DNA of 20,827 nt from a virus. The position numbers were made by a program, and so were the translations under genes. The stretch lies in IMG/VR virus record IMGVR_UViG_3300021961_000773, positions 1-20,827 of that record. The stretch is one strand, 5' to 3'. Shown one piece after another: positions 1 to 7,772 of the stretch; positions within the stretch are counted from its first letter, which is position 1; each line of letters starts with the position of its first letter. Under the pieces are notes generated by a model. The model did not search any database and was not told where the DNA came from. It worked only from the letters and a program-made list of their open reading frames with translations.

Positions 1-263
1 AACCCTACCGTCTCGGCCAACTGGGTCGCGGTCCCGAACTGGCCCGGGGTTCCAAGGTTGGAAATGCCCCGCATGGCCTGAGTTTCATAGGGACTGAACT
101 GAGCCAGCCTCTGACCCGGGAACGCCTCATAAGGACGCGCACTCTCGTACACGCCCCTCTGGAGCAGATGCTCGTAATACGGCTGTGCGTATTCGGGCAA
201 GTTAGTGGTTGTAGTGGTTACCTCTTGGGCACCACCGCCGCCTCCGCCGCCTCCGCAACACAT
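1..263 (-). CDS. Start of a virion protein beginning Met-Cys-Cys-Gly8, cut by left edge
   Basis: From the ATG at 263 the minus strand stays open to base 1 (87 codons and two bases). It reads MCCGGGGGGGGAQEVTTTTT, then NLPEYAQPYYEHLLQRGVYE, SARPYEAFPGQRLAQFSPYE and TQAMRGISNLGTPGQFGTAT. The Gly-run opening followed by LPEYAQPYYExLL and RLAQFSPxExQAM is a pattern I recall at the N-terminus of long virion proteins in environmental phages. The full length is unknown because the 3' end is outside the window. It starts three bases after the GNAT stop, with no Shine-Dalgarno. Two cysteines at positions 2-3 are odd for a cytoplasmic virion protein. Confidence 0.75.
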   Translation of the reverse strand, partial: MCCGGGGGGGGAQEVTTTTTNLPEYAQPYYEHLLQRGVYESARPYEAFPGQRLAQFSPYETQAMRGISNLGTPGQFGTATQLAETVG

Positions 264-266
264 AGT

Positions 267-731
267 TTAAACCTCCGCCAAAAAGATTCCGCCCACTGGG
301 ACGAAACCTCTTTTTTGCATCATTGCGAACTTTTGTTCGATGTCCGTGGCATTCAGGACACCTACCATGAGGGGGAGTCCCCTCTTCTTTGCAAAGTCTT
401 TGGCGGCTTCAAGGAGCCTAGCAGCGACTTTGTTTGCTCGGTGTTCCGGTAGCACATACAGCCAGCCGTCACCAAGGTATTTGGCTTCGGACCACCAAGG
501 GCTATCTTCGTGTAGCCCTATAGATCCTACCATTTTTCCGTCCTCATCGACTGCCACAAAGGTGGCAACGTCGATGTTTCTGATCATCCAGTGGATTACC
601 TTGTCAGGACTATGGGTCTCTCCACTCAGGCTCCCAAGGTCATGCTCCACTGCGAAGTGATTGGTCAACAGGTTAAACAGTTCAGCAAACTCGTTAGGGT
701 TCTTTTCAAACTCCCTGATGGTGTAGTTCAT
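267..731 (-). CDS. GNAT-family N-acetyltransferase
   Basis: A 154-residue protein with the GNAT layout: an N-terminal helix, FVAVDEDGKMVGSIGLHED as the beta2-beta3 hairpin, LGDGWLYVLPEHRANKVAAR as beta4 and the acetyl-CoA loop, the helix LLEAAKDFAKKRGLPLMVGV, and MMQKRGFVPVGGIFLAEV as the final beta-alpha-beta. The pyrophosphate-binding loop reads R-A-N-K-V-A (98-103) and lacks the usual glycine of Q/R-x-x-G-x-G/A, so activity may be altered. GNATs move an acetyl group from acetyl-CoA to an amine; the phage substrate is unknown. It sits between two structural genes, coupled by ATGA. Its TAA lies within GTTTAAAC, four bases before the next ATG. Confidence 0.8.
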   Translation of the reverse strand: MNYTIREFEKNPNEFAELFNLLTNHFAVEHDLGSLSGETHSPDKVIHWMIRNIDVATFVAVDEDGKMVGSIGLHEDSPWWSEAKYLGDGWLYVLPEHRANKVAARLLEAAKDFAKKRGLPLMVGVLNATDIEQKFAMMQKRGFVPVGGIFLAEV

Positions 732-3085
732 GAAAACAACGGTTCAGGCTGCTTGGTCGTGCCGGTACGGGCCATCCTGATGGAGTCCAGCATCTCGTCA
801 AGGATGCTGGCACCCGCATCAGTGCTGCCATCGCCCAGTCCAGAGACCACATCCGCCGGGATGATGTACTCACCCGGGGACACAGCAACCCTCTGTTCAC
901 TGCCGATCATGCCATCGACCTCGTCATCCATACCGCCGCCGTTGCCATCGATCAGGCCCTCGGTCTGGGCACCGGGAACGATCTGCTTAAGGACCGCGTC
1001 CCTCAACTGGGCAAACGCCTCAGGGCCGTATTCGGCAACGAAGGCTTCAATGATCTGGTCTGCGCCTTCCTCAATCTCGCCCTTGATGGCAGCGACAGTC
1101 ATGTTGACCAACTGGTCGTACTCTGAACGGGGATCGATGGTCTCAGGCTGTTCCATATCGGAAAGCATCATTTCCATGTTGGATACGGAATCGACAGGCT
1201 CATCCATCATCACTGGACCGCCTTCCTGATAACGCTTGACTTTGTTGCCAATGGTTAAGCCGCCCTCTGCATAAGGAAGCTCATCTAATTCTACATAGCC
1301 TCTTTTTAAAAGGTTGCTTCCTCCTCCGTAATTAAAAACAGCATTTGAACCAAAATCCAAAGGAGACATACCGCCGCCACTAGTGTATGAAGGTCCTGAT
1401 GAGTAAGGGGTAACGGTATTAAGGGTATTCTGTACGGTTCCAGCGGGAGAAGTACTACTATTAGCCGCCGCCGCATCTAACTCTTCTTGCGTTGGCGCGG
1501 TTCCAGACTCAACTGTTCCGTCTGGCTTTACGACAGTACCATCCGGATAAACTCTAGTTCCGTCAGGGTATTCCCACCATGACTGGGCTGGAGGCGCTTC
1601 TGTAGTAACAGTTCCGCTTTTTTCATATCCGCCGGGTAGATTGACGCCAAATTGATTGGCAAGCCAATCTATGCCGGTGTAACCAAGTTTAGCCGCTTGA
1701 AAAGTTGGGCTAAGTTTTCCAAGAGTAACAACTCCTTCTTTGGCTACTTCAAGGGGTTTCTGATACCAAGGCTGATTTAGTAATTCTTCTGGAAGGTGAA
1801 GCTCCCCGGGGATTACATCTGGCCTGAAATATTCTTCCCAGTTAATCGGCTCATCTTCTTCTGATTCTTCTGATTTGCTAGGCAAAACATCTTGATCAGA
1901 ATATGGAGAGTTAAAATACATATTAAGAAAACCGCCCCAATCATAAGGATTGGTGGGTCCAGCGGTTCCCGGGGAAGGCTGGTTCCCGCCAAAGATTCCG
2001 CCGTCAGCTCCTCCGCCTCCCGGGGGAGGGAGAACGCCAGAATTTCCGCCGCCGCCTCCGGTTCCAGAGCCGAAGTACATGAACTCAGGAGCGAGTCCCG
2101 GCATATAGCCTGATCCACCCTGATGCAGGGCGGAGTAGTCAACCGGGGGAGGGGTGTTGATAGTAGCGCCCCTCAGGCCGGCCTGAACGCTGATGGGGTC
2201 AGGGAGAATCACATCTGGAACTTCATCTTCCGTACTTTTCCCTTTAGCCATCTTTTTGATCTGCCCGCCATGGGCATAGCCCTGACCGTAGGTGTACCCA
2301 AGGCCCGGGTAGTCGCGCTGAATGCCCTGTAGAGCCCCGTAGAGGCCCATACGGGCTCGCCTCAGTTCGTTCTCCCTGTCAGCACCAAGCTTCTTGGCAT
2401 ACCTCTTTCTGGCCTTCATAGCGTCCATGGCGGCAATGTTGCCCTCGCCCACATAGATGGGAAGCATCGTACCGGGCTTTCCAAGGGAAGACATGAATGC
2501 CCCAATCCCTTCTTTGCTGCTGAATGGTTGTTTAAACCGTTCAAAGAAAGACATTTCTTCTGGGGTGGCGGCGGTTTCGGCTGGTCCAAATTCAATTTGA
2601 GGGCCGGGGTCATAAATCCCGCTTGGTTGATTTTGGAGATACTCAGGAACAGTGGAGTTATCGACAGGGGCATTGGCGGCATCTGCGGCTTCAGCAGCAG
2701 CCATTTCTTCGGCTACTTCAGCGGAAGCTCCGGCCTTCATCGCCTCGCTGATGGCGTTCCCGAACCCATAGCCACTGATCCCCGCCATAATGCCCTTCTT
2801 GAGGTCGCCGGTCACAAGACCGGTGGTGGCAGCAGATCCAAGGACACCCGCCAACTGAGGGCCTAGCAATTTACCAAAGATAGCATTGCCTAAATAAGCC
2901 CCCAGTCCAGACAAAAAGAACGCCTCTGGCTGACCAGTGACAGGGTTGGTGGTCAACTGACCGGTGGGGGAGAGAGAGGCAAGTGCCTGAACCTCCATGG
3001 GATTCATATGGACAAGCGTGGAATCGCCGTACCTGCCCTGTTGGGCTAAGTGGCCCGCTATACCTCTCATGGGTGCGTCAAACAT
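728..3085 (-). CDS. Large internal/structural virion protein with glycine-zipper segment
   Basis: A 785-residue protein. Residues 57-115 are glycine-alanine-rich and hydrophobic (LSGLGAYLGNAIFGKLLGPQ; AGVLGSAATTGLVTGDLKKG; MAGISGYGFGNAISEAMKAG), resembling membrane-active segments of ejected internal virion proteins. The middle is disordered, with glycine runs, an acidic SKSEESEEDEP, and three PDGT hairpin units near residues 505-530. KGG/EGG elements occur (YAHGGQIKKMAKG, YAEGGLTIG, YQEGGPV). The C-terminal 55 residues contain SPGEYIIPADVVSGLGDGST and LDSIRMARTG, a motif I recall from marine phage structural proteins. It is likely a virion component, perhaps ejected; function inferred. It has a strong AAGGAGA before the ATG and overlaps GNAT by ATGA. 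Confidence 0.7.
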   Translation of the reverse strand: MFDAPMRGIAGHLAQQGRYGDSTLVHMNPMEVQALASLSPTGQLTTNPVTGQPEAFFLSGLGAYLGNAIFGKLLGPQLAGVLGSAATTGLVTGDLKKGIMAGISGYGFGNAISEAMKAGASAEVAEEMAAAEAADAANAPVDNSTVPEYLQNQPSGIYDPGPQIEFGPAETAATPEEMSFFERFKQPFSSKEGIGAFMSSLGKPGTMLPIYVGEGNIAAMDAMKARKRYAKKLGADRENELRRARMGLYGALQGIQRDYPGLGYTYGQGYAHGGQIKKMAKGKSTEDEVPDVILPDPISVQAGLRGATINTPPPVDYSALHQGGSGYMPGLAPEFMYFGSGTGGGGGNSGVLPPPGGGGADGGIFGGNQPSPGTAGPTNPYDWGGFLNMYFNSPYSDQDVLPSKSEESEEDEPINWEEYFRPDVIPGELHLPEELLNQPWYQKPLEVAKEGVVTLGKLSPTFQAAKLGYTGIDWLANQFGVNLPGGYEKSGTVTTEAPPAQSWWEYPDGTRVYPDGTVVKPDGTVESGTAPTQEELDAAAANSSTSPAGTVQNTLNTVTPYSSGPSYTSGGGMSPLDFGSNAVFNYGGGSNLLKRGYVELDELPYAEGGLTIGNKVKRYQEGGPVMMDEPVDSVSNMEMMLSDMEQPETIDPRSEYDQLVNMTVAAIKGEIEEGADQIIEAFVAEYGPEAFAQLRDAVLKQIVPGAQTEGLIDGNGGGMDDEVDGMIGSEQRVAVSPGEYIIPADVVSGLGDGSTDAGASILDEMLDSIRMARTGTTKQPEPLFS

Positions 3086-3123
3086 AATCCGTCTCCTTCG
3101 CCTATGTACCCACAGGCACTCAC

Positions 3124-3152
3124 ATTTTTCTCTAAAAGCGTTTAAATATCAA
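3124..3152 (-). promoter_or_regulatory. Weak sigma70-like promoter candidate in the 80-base gap
   Basis: The gap 3086-3165 between the 412-aa and 785-aa genes is the longest non-coding stretch in the window. On the minus strand it holds TTGATA (3152-3147), 17 bases, then AAAAAT (3129-3124), an acceptable -35 and a poor -10. AAGGAGA follows at about 3090-3098, ahead of the ATG at 3085. AT-richness alone could produce such a match. Confidence 0.2.
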
Positions 3153-3165
3153 TCTATAAAAATTG

Positions 3166-4404
3166 TTAATCCGTTAGGTCGTAAAAAGAAATTGAACCTA
3201 TTGCTTCTCCGGAAGTTGCCCCGGCAACGGTCCTGACCCCCAATGTATATACATCACTTACCCCGGCAAGAGACGCCCCCAATTGAAGATCAAAGTTATA
3301 CCCAGACGTAGATAGAGGGGAGACTGACAATTGGCTCGCTGAATCATAGTTCGATTGAACTATTAACCCACCAGACATGGCGGTGGCAGAAACGTCATAA
3401 TCAACGTGATTGAATTCAGTGGTGTTATAAGAAGCCCCGGTCAAAGACGCATTTTTAGTCAAAACTATTTCATAATCCTGAGAAACCGTGGGAAGCGTAT
3501 TTATTTTGTATGGCAAAACCACTGCTCCAAGCGAATTTGATGCAAGCCTTATGGATACCAGAGGAACGAATGTAGTTGATATTGAGGATAGCACTGAAGT
3601 TCTTCTTGCAACGCTTTCCTTTACAACCCTTTGATACCCTCCCTCAGATATTACAGTAGCGCATATTTGCTTCATGCTAGATGAAGTTGATGTTGCGCCA
3701 GTATTTGTTAGCTCATAACGAAGGGGAAGAATTGCCGTTGTCATGTAAACGCTAGTTATTGCGTTTGAATTCATAAATGTATGACAAACTATATATTGCC
3801 CATTTATGATAAAACCACATCTTACATTTCCGACTCCAAGCCACTCAAAATCAAAAAATAAAATTTGAGCCTTGCTTGTATCAAGAGTTACTCCGCTCAA
3901 GCCTGTTCCATCTAATTTATCGCCGTTCCAGTTTGATTGATTTACAGTGCTTTCCACAACGCTGCCACTGGTGTAACTTCTTAATACAAAAGACTTGGTG
4001 CTGTCGTTTAATTGAAAAAAGCATCCATTCTGGGTGTCAAAATAACCAAGTCTCTGTCTAAGATTTGACTTGGGTTCATTCATGACAAATGTCTGTAGCG
4101 TCAAAAGGCTCTTACCGGGCTGGTAATGGAGCCTTCTGAAACTTTGCCTAATTACCTCTGATCCCGATGCAGTGGTTACGTCAAGCCTTACCGTGCTTTC
4201 ATTTGGCAAATATGTTGTTGATCCTCCTGACGCAGTTGATTCGTCGAATTGATCATCCTTTTCATATCTGTTTTGACTGTCAAACAAAGTATATGGCTCG
4301 CTGGCCCTGAGCCTCCCGAATGCATCTGTCTGCATTCCAGAATAAGAAATATAAAGACTATTACCCGGTCCAGATCCGTATGGGGGGTAAAGAGCGATAG
4401 TCAT
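3166..4404 (-). CDS. Large beta-rich virion protein (DAFGRLR motif family)
   Basis: A 412-residue protein starting ALYPPYGSGPGNSLYISYSG, followed by QTDAFGRLRASEPYTLFDSQ at about residues 25-44. The DAFGRLRxSxPxTLFDSQ signature is shared, as I recall, by structural proteins of many environmental phages. The rest is a succession of beta strands (LYTSG-like; GFIINGQYIVCHTFMNSNAI; MKQICATVISEGGYQRVV), with C-terminal repeats of strand-turn-strand. It is thought to be a virion surface or tail-appendage protein; no enzyme motif is visible. It overlaps the upstream gene by ATGA and is followed by the only sizeable gap in this half of the window. The coding DNA is noticeably AT-rich. Confidence 0.7.
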   Translation of the reverse strand: MTIALYPPYGSGPGNSLYISYSGMQTDAFGRLRASEPYTLFDSQNRYEKDDQFDESTASGGSTTYLPNESTVRLDVTTASGSEVIRQSFRRLHYQPGKSLLTLQTFVMNEPKSNLRQRLGYFDTQNGCFFQLNDSTKSFVLRSYTSGSVVESTVNQSNWNGDKLDGTGLSGVTLDTSKAQILFFDFEWLGVGNVRCGFIINGQYIVCHTFMNSNAITSVYMTTAILPLRYELTNTGATSTSSSMKQICATVISEGGYQRVVKESVARRTSVLSSISTTFVPLVSIRLASNSLGAVVLPYKINTLPTVSQDYEIVLTKNASLTGASYNTTEFNHVDYDVSATAMSGGLIVQSNYDSASQLSVSPLSTSGYNFDLQLGASLAGVSDVYTLGVRTVAGATSGEAIGSISFYDLTD

Positions 4405-4736
4405 GACGCTTCGCCTCCGGATATGCTAATCGTGCATCCAGACGCAGTCGCCCTGACTTGTATCGTATCGTCCTGTAAAATGATCTGAGTTCCGGTCCAC
4501 TGAACTGTCGTGCTGCCCGGGACGCTTGCGTTATAAAACAATGCGTTGGAAGCGCCAGCAGTTTCTCCAGTCGGGACCAGAGATACATATACACTAATCG
4601 GGGAGGAAGTGGTATTGCAGATATCAATTCCTTTTATATATGTTCTGGTATCTGCGGGAACCTTGTATATAACAGCATAAGAGGTTCCTAAAGACGCCTG
4701 AGCAATCCTCGTTCCAATTATGTCTTGAAACTTCAT
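4401..4736 (-). CDS. Small beta-sandwich virion protein, 111 aa
   Basis: A 111-residue protein: GTRIAQASLGTSYAVIYKVP, then TRTYIKGIDICNTTSSPISV, YVSLVPTGETAGASNALFYN, VQWTGTQIILQDDTIQVRAT, and GCTISISGGEAS. Alternating strands with a regular pattern imply a jelly-roll or Ig-like sandwich. The family is recurrent among tailed phages in my memory and is usually called a structural or decoration protein. It starts by TGATG coupling and its stop overlaps the following ATG (ATGA). I infer that it decorates the tail or provides a fibre-attachment domain. Confidence 0.7.
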   Translation of the reverse strand: MKFQDIIGTRIAQASLGTSYAVIYKVPADTRTYIKGIDICNTTSSPISVYVSLVPTGETAGASNALFYNASVPGSTTVQWTGTQIILQDDTIQVRATASGCTISISGGEAS

Positions 4737-4927
4737 CAGAAAGACCCTGTAGAAAGCCAGTTCATAACAGAGAGATTATTTGTCTTCTGTATAAGAGACC
4801 TAGAAACATCGTCCAATTCATTAAAGTACAGCCTAAAAACATTGTTTAACTGATTTTGATACTGGATGCTGTACTCTTCTGGAGCGGAGACTAGGCTTGG
4901 CGCTTTTGGGGTTTTCTGATAGTCCAT
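4736..4927 (-). CDS. Small virion-region protein, 63 aa
   Basis: Sixty-three residues: MDYQKTPKAPSLVSAPEEYS, then IQYQNQLNNVFRLYFNELDD, a likely amphipathic helix, then a short polar tail ending MNWLSTGSF. The 'APSLxxAPEEYxxQYQNQLNNVxRLYFNxLD' pattern is common in phage structural clusters that I remember, next to nozzle genes, with no assigned function. It may be a small neck or nozzle partner. TAATG and TGATG overlaps fix both ends. Confidence 0.7.
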   Translation of the reverse strand: MDYQKTPKAPSLVSAPEEYSIQYQNQLNNVFRLYFNELDDVSRSLIQKTNNLSVMNWLSTGSF

Positions 4928-7239
4928 TACTGCCTCCCGTCAGACCTTAGGTCTATTCTCATCGCGCCCATCTGCCAAGCGACCCCAATTGAATTTGAAT
5001 CAAGGGTGAACCTCATTTGCCTTCCGCGAACACGGGTAAAGATCTCTCCCGTGTACTGCTCTACAGGGATCACTGCGGTGCGGGTCACTGATGGGCTATC
5101 AGCAGTAACATAATTGTTACCAGAGTTCTGCCTGCCCTCTACGGTCATGGTAACAACCGGACTGGCTCCTGTTGACCCTGAAAAAGTAAGGTCTGGCAAC
5201 ATTCTCCATACGAATCCAAATTGATTGCCGTCTTCTATGTCGAAGTCAGCCGAAGATACATACGATCTTATCGCTACCGGTGTCGCTGAAGAATAGTCAT
5301 CATTACCTGTTTCATGGATCATTATTTGATTGTTTACAAGATAAGTTATCGCAGAGTACCTCAAATGAGATGCGGCTGTTGTTCCGTTAACGCCCCTTGT
5401 GCATCCGGTGAACTGCTGGGAATTTACATTCAATCCTGAATAAGAGATTTCCTCTGAATCGATCAACAATGTTCCAGATGTCGGGTAAGATGAGACATCA
5501 ATTCCCTGAATAATGTCTGTTGAATCATTTATATCAATATCGATATAAGTGTTCTGGATGCTGAACGCACCCATTGGGCCTGACCTGAGCGGAGAGTCTA
5601 ACCATCCGGTCCGGTTCAATGATCCGTAGTACCAGACCTTTTCAAGGTAGTTATAGATAACATACCTATCATTAACTTGGCTGTTAGCGGAAGGATAAAA
5701 CCACCATACTTCGCTATAGCCCTCATTTGTTCCTGATACGACCTGATCTATCTGGCCCCTGTTTATGTCGTTGAATACATAGTTTCTAAGCGTACAAGGA
5801 AGCGTTTCAACACGCCCCGTGTAAACGTAGAATTTATCAACGCCCATCCAGTAAGTGACGTTAGCGGCAGTTATTGCTGAATTCGGGGATGCTATGGATA
5901 TGTTGTCCATAAGCAAATTGAACCCGAAAACAAACGGTGGGCCTAGGTACTGCATTGAGTAAATAGCAGAATCAGACCATATAAGTATCTCTTGACGATT
6001 GGTCTGGGCTGTTACTAGGTATGAGCCATTGCTCAATATCTGCTCACCAGATTGGTTGGTTACCTCTGGAACCCACTCAAACGCATTTTCCTGATCAGAC
6101 CACCTAACCAATAACGGGTTGTATGTTGTATTGAAATTGGTAGGGTCATATGGTGTAGCGCCAAGCGCCACAATAAATTTGCTCACTTCTGAGCTTACGA
6201 TAAGACCAGCCTGCTGTGGAACGTAACGACCAGAATAGCTAAACAAATAGACCCCGGAAGCCGCCCCAGTTGTGGCGGATGATAACGTCACAGTTCTAGT
6301 TCCTAGGTTCACAGAAACGACATAGTCAACGCCGGGGTTTGCTATGTTTGTGCCAGATATCACAACGGAGCCAACATTTACTCCGCTTACGTCTTCCAAG
6401 ACTATGCTGGTCCCAGCCCCTGCGGACGAGCCATATGCAGAAAATTTCCCGGTTAAATTTGCTTTTTCCTCAAGGGTAATCGCCCTTGCGTAAGTGGAAG
6501 TATCTAGCGTCCAGTAATATATCTCCCCGTTCCTTGGGCATATAAGCAAGTCCTGACCAAAATTTGTATGCGACCACAAACGAATCTGAGGCCCTGTAGA
6601 GGAGCCAGATGACTGGCCCCATGATCCGTTCCCCCAAGGACCAAGGCCCCACCCAGAGCCTCCAGAGATGACAGAGGAGCTTCCTGCATTGATCTGATAG
6701 GTAACCGTTACGGTTCCGCCTCCTGCCGCAGTCGAAGAAGCCGCAGTCGGACTTGATATGGTGTATGTATTGGCGTCGATGATTTCTACAATCTCGTATT
6801 CGCCAGATATGTTTAAACCGCCAACAGAGGCGGTGCTAGTTATTGTGATATAGGTTCCTGCAACCGCCGAATGGGAGGCTGCGGTGATAGTCACAACCTT
6901 GCTTCCATTGGTGACAGATATGGGACTCGCTCCCAAAGATACCGCGCCAGTTCTTAGTGGAGTAATGTCGTAATAATCAAGACCATCTTTGTCTATGTAG
7001 TATTTTTGACTGGTTCCTATCCCGAGCATATTTTCGCTGGAGTTAGTGATCCAGTTCCACAGGTTCCTAGCAATTCCCTTATACGTTTTACTAAAAGCCT
7101 GATTGACCCATCCGCCGATCTTCTCCGCGTAGCCAGACCTGAATCTCGCCCAGTTCGCATCATAAAAAGTCCCCTCATTTGCATAAGAGGTTGACTCTTT
7201 GGTTATACCCGGCGCAAATTGTATTCTTTTAAGGGCCAT
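4927..7239 (-). CDS. Tail nozzle / tail-tubular-B-like structural protein
   Basis: A 770-residue protein. The N-terminus reads RIQFAPGITKESTSYANEGT, then WARFRSGYAEKIGGWV, a hallmark of large phage proteins that sit at the tail tube end. Residues 100-185 look like an inserted beta domain (NGSKVVTITAASHSAVAGTY; GEYEIVEIIDANTYTIS). Residues 194-209 form a Gly/Trp loop (GSGWGLGPWGNGSWGQ). The centre has WD-like beta-propeller strands (QEILIWSDSAIYSMQYLG; YVIYNYLEKVWYYGSL). A GCTRGVNGTTAASH element lies near residue 625. Together these suggest the nozzle of short-tailed phages (T7 gp12/SU10 nozzle/P22 gp10 class). It is coupled by TAATG on both sides. Its position after lysis genes is unusual. 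Confidence 0.65.
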   Translation of the reverse strand: MALKRIQFAPGITKESTSYANEGTFYDANWARFRSGYAEKIGGWVNQAFSKTYKGIARNLWNWITNSSENMLGIGTSQKYYIDKDGLDYYDITPLRTGAVSLGASPISVTNGSKVVTITAASHSAVAGTYITITSTASVGGLNISGEYEIVEIIDANTYTISSPTAASSTAAGGGTVTVTYQINAGSSSVISGGSGWGLGPWGNGSWGQSSGSSTGPQIRLWSHTNFGQDLLICPRNGEIYYWTLDTSTYARAITLEEKANLTGKFSAYGSSAGAGTSIVLEDVSGVNVGSVVISGTNIANPGVDYVVSVNLGTRTVTLSSATTGAASGVYLFSYSGRYVPQQAGLIVSSEVSKFIVALGATPYDPTNFNTTYNPLLVRWSDQENAFEWVPEVTNQSGEQILSNGSYLVTAQTNRQEILIWSDSAIYSMQYLGPPFVFGFNLLMDNISIASPNSAITAANVTYWMGVDKFYVYTGRVETLPCTLRNYVFNDINRGQIDQVVSGTNEGYSEVWWFYPSANSQVNDRYVIYNYLEKVWYYGSLNRTGWLDSPLRSGPMGAFSIQNTYIDIDINDSTDIIQGIDVSSYPTSGTLLIDSEEISYSGLNVNSQQFTGCTRGVNGTTAASHLRYSAITYLVNNQIMIHETGNDDYSSATPVAIRSYVSSADFDIEDGNQFGFVWRMLPDLTFSGSTGASPVVTMTVEGRQNSGNNYVTADSPSVTRTAVIPVEQYTGEIFTRVRGRQMRFTLDSNSIGVAWQMGAMRIDLRSDGRQ

Positions 7240-7772
7240 TACTCAGCTCTCGTTTTGATTATCCAGTCAATTAAGGCGTTGAGTTGGACGGCGGTTCCGT
7301 CGCATCGTCTGGCGAGGTCTGCTGCAAGCTCTTGTAAAACAACATCAGCCGCTCTTGGCTGTCCACTGTTTTCTTCTGGATTAGCTCCGGCGGAGGCGGG
7401 GGGTATTGGCAAGACACTTGTTGCGCCGCACAACCTGACATCACGACGCATATCGGCAAGACGAAGATTGAGGGCGTCCATCTTGATGTTCTGGTTTTCA
7501 TACTGATTCCTCACTTCGTCCCGAATCTGAATCTGTTTAACCGCTGCGGTTTCTAGGGCCTTGGCAACCTCCGCCTTGTAGTCGGCAAGCATTTGTTCCG
7601 CCCTGAGCGCCCGTGGTAATGCGCTTGCCTTACCTGCCTGCCAACCGGTGTAGTAACCAAATCCAGCGCCAATGATGAGCGTAAGCAGGGTAGGGCTCCG
7701 AAAAATCCAAATGAAGACGGTCCAAGCAGTGAGGACAATCTTTTTCGGATAATTCGGAGCCCCCTCGCTCAC
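7239..7772 (-). CDS. Rz: Rz-like inner-membrane spanin (GTG start)
   Basis: A 177-residue protein with an N-terminal anchor (TAWTVFIWIFRSPTLLTLII, continuing to about residue 44). A periplasmic charged coiled coil follows (ALRAEQMLADYKAEVAKALE; QIQIRDEVRNQYENQNIKMD). This matches the i-spanin plan: the C-terminal domain crosses the periplasm to meet an outer-membrane lipoprotein and disrupts the outer membrane. The gene starts with GTG at 7772, overlapping the holin stop by four bases (GTGA); the longer anchor makes this start sensible. A second lysis gene lies entirely within it in another frame. Lambda Rz is not closely similar in sequence; the name is by architecture. Confidence 0.8.
   Translation of the reverse strand: MSEGAPNYPKKIVLTAWTVFIWIFRSPTLLTLIIGAGFGYYTGWQAGKASALPRALRAEQMLADYKAEVAKALETAAVKQIQIRDEVRNQYENQNIKMDALNLRLADMRRDVRLCGATSVLPIPPASAGANPEENSGQPRAADVVLQELAADLARRCDGTAVQLNALIDWIIKTRAE
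7271..7501 (-). CDS. Rz1: Rz1-like outer-membrane lipoprotein spanin, nested inside Rz
   Basis: This 76-residue frame lies wholly inside the Rz-like gene, in a different frame of the same strand. It has a basic n-region (MKTRTSRW), a hydrophobic core (IFVLPICVVM), a lipobox-like MSGC with cysteine 24, and a proline-rich mature part (CQYPPPPPELIQ). These are the hallmarks of Rz1 o-spanins, which are short, lipid-modified and proline-rich and pair with the i-spanin. GAGGA lies six bases before the ATG, so it has its own ribosome site. Lambda and many phages use the same nested arrangement. The Met at lipobox position -3 is less usual than Leu. I consider it a real gene. Confidence 0.8.
   Translation of the reverse strand: MKTRTSRWTPSIFVLPICVVMSGCAAQQVSCQYPPPPPELIQKKTVDSQERLMLFYKSLQQTSPDDATEPPSNSTP
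7508..7512 (-). promoter_or_regulatory. Shine-Dalgarno GAGGA for nested Rz1-like gene
   Basis: The minus strand reads GAGGA, six bases before the ATG at 7501, within the Rz-like coding sequence. It independently supports translation of the nested frame. Confidence 0.6.

Noticed and set aside
591-1229. Plus-strand frame of 212 codons
   Set aside because: Antisense to the C-terminal part of the 785-aa gene and the GNAT gene; Ser/Pro-rich with no recognisable features.
1813-2142. Minus-strand 109-codon frame
   Set aside because: It lies inside the 785-aa gene in another frame. A hydrophobic stretch (IGAVFLICILTLHILIKMF) looks like a membrane helix, but I see no ribosome site, and AT-rich shadow frames give this easily.
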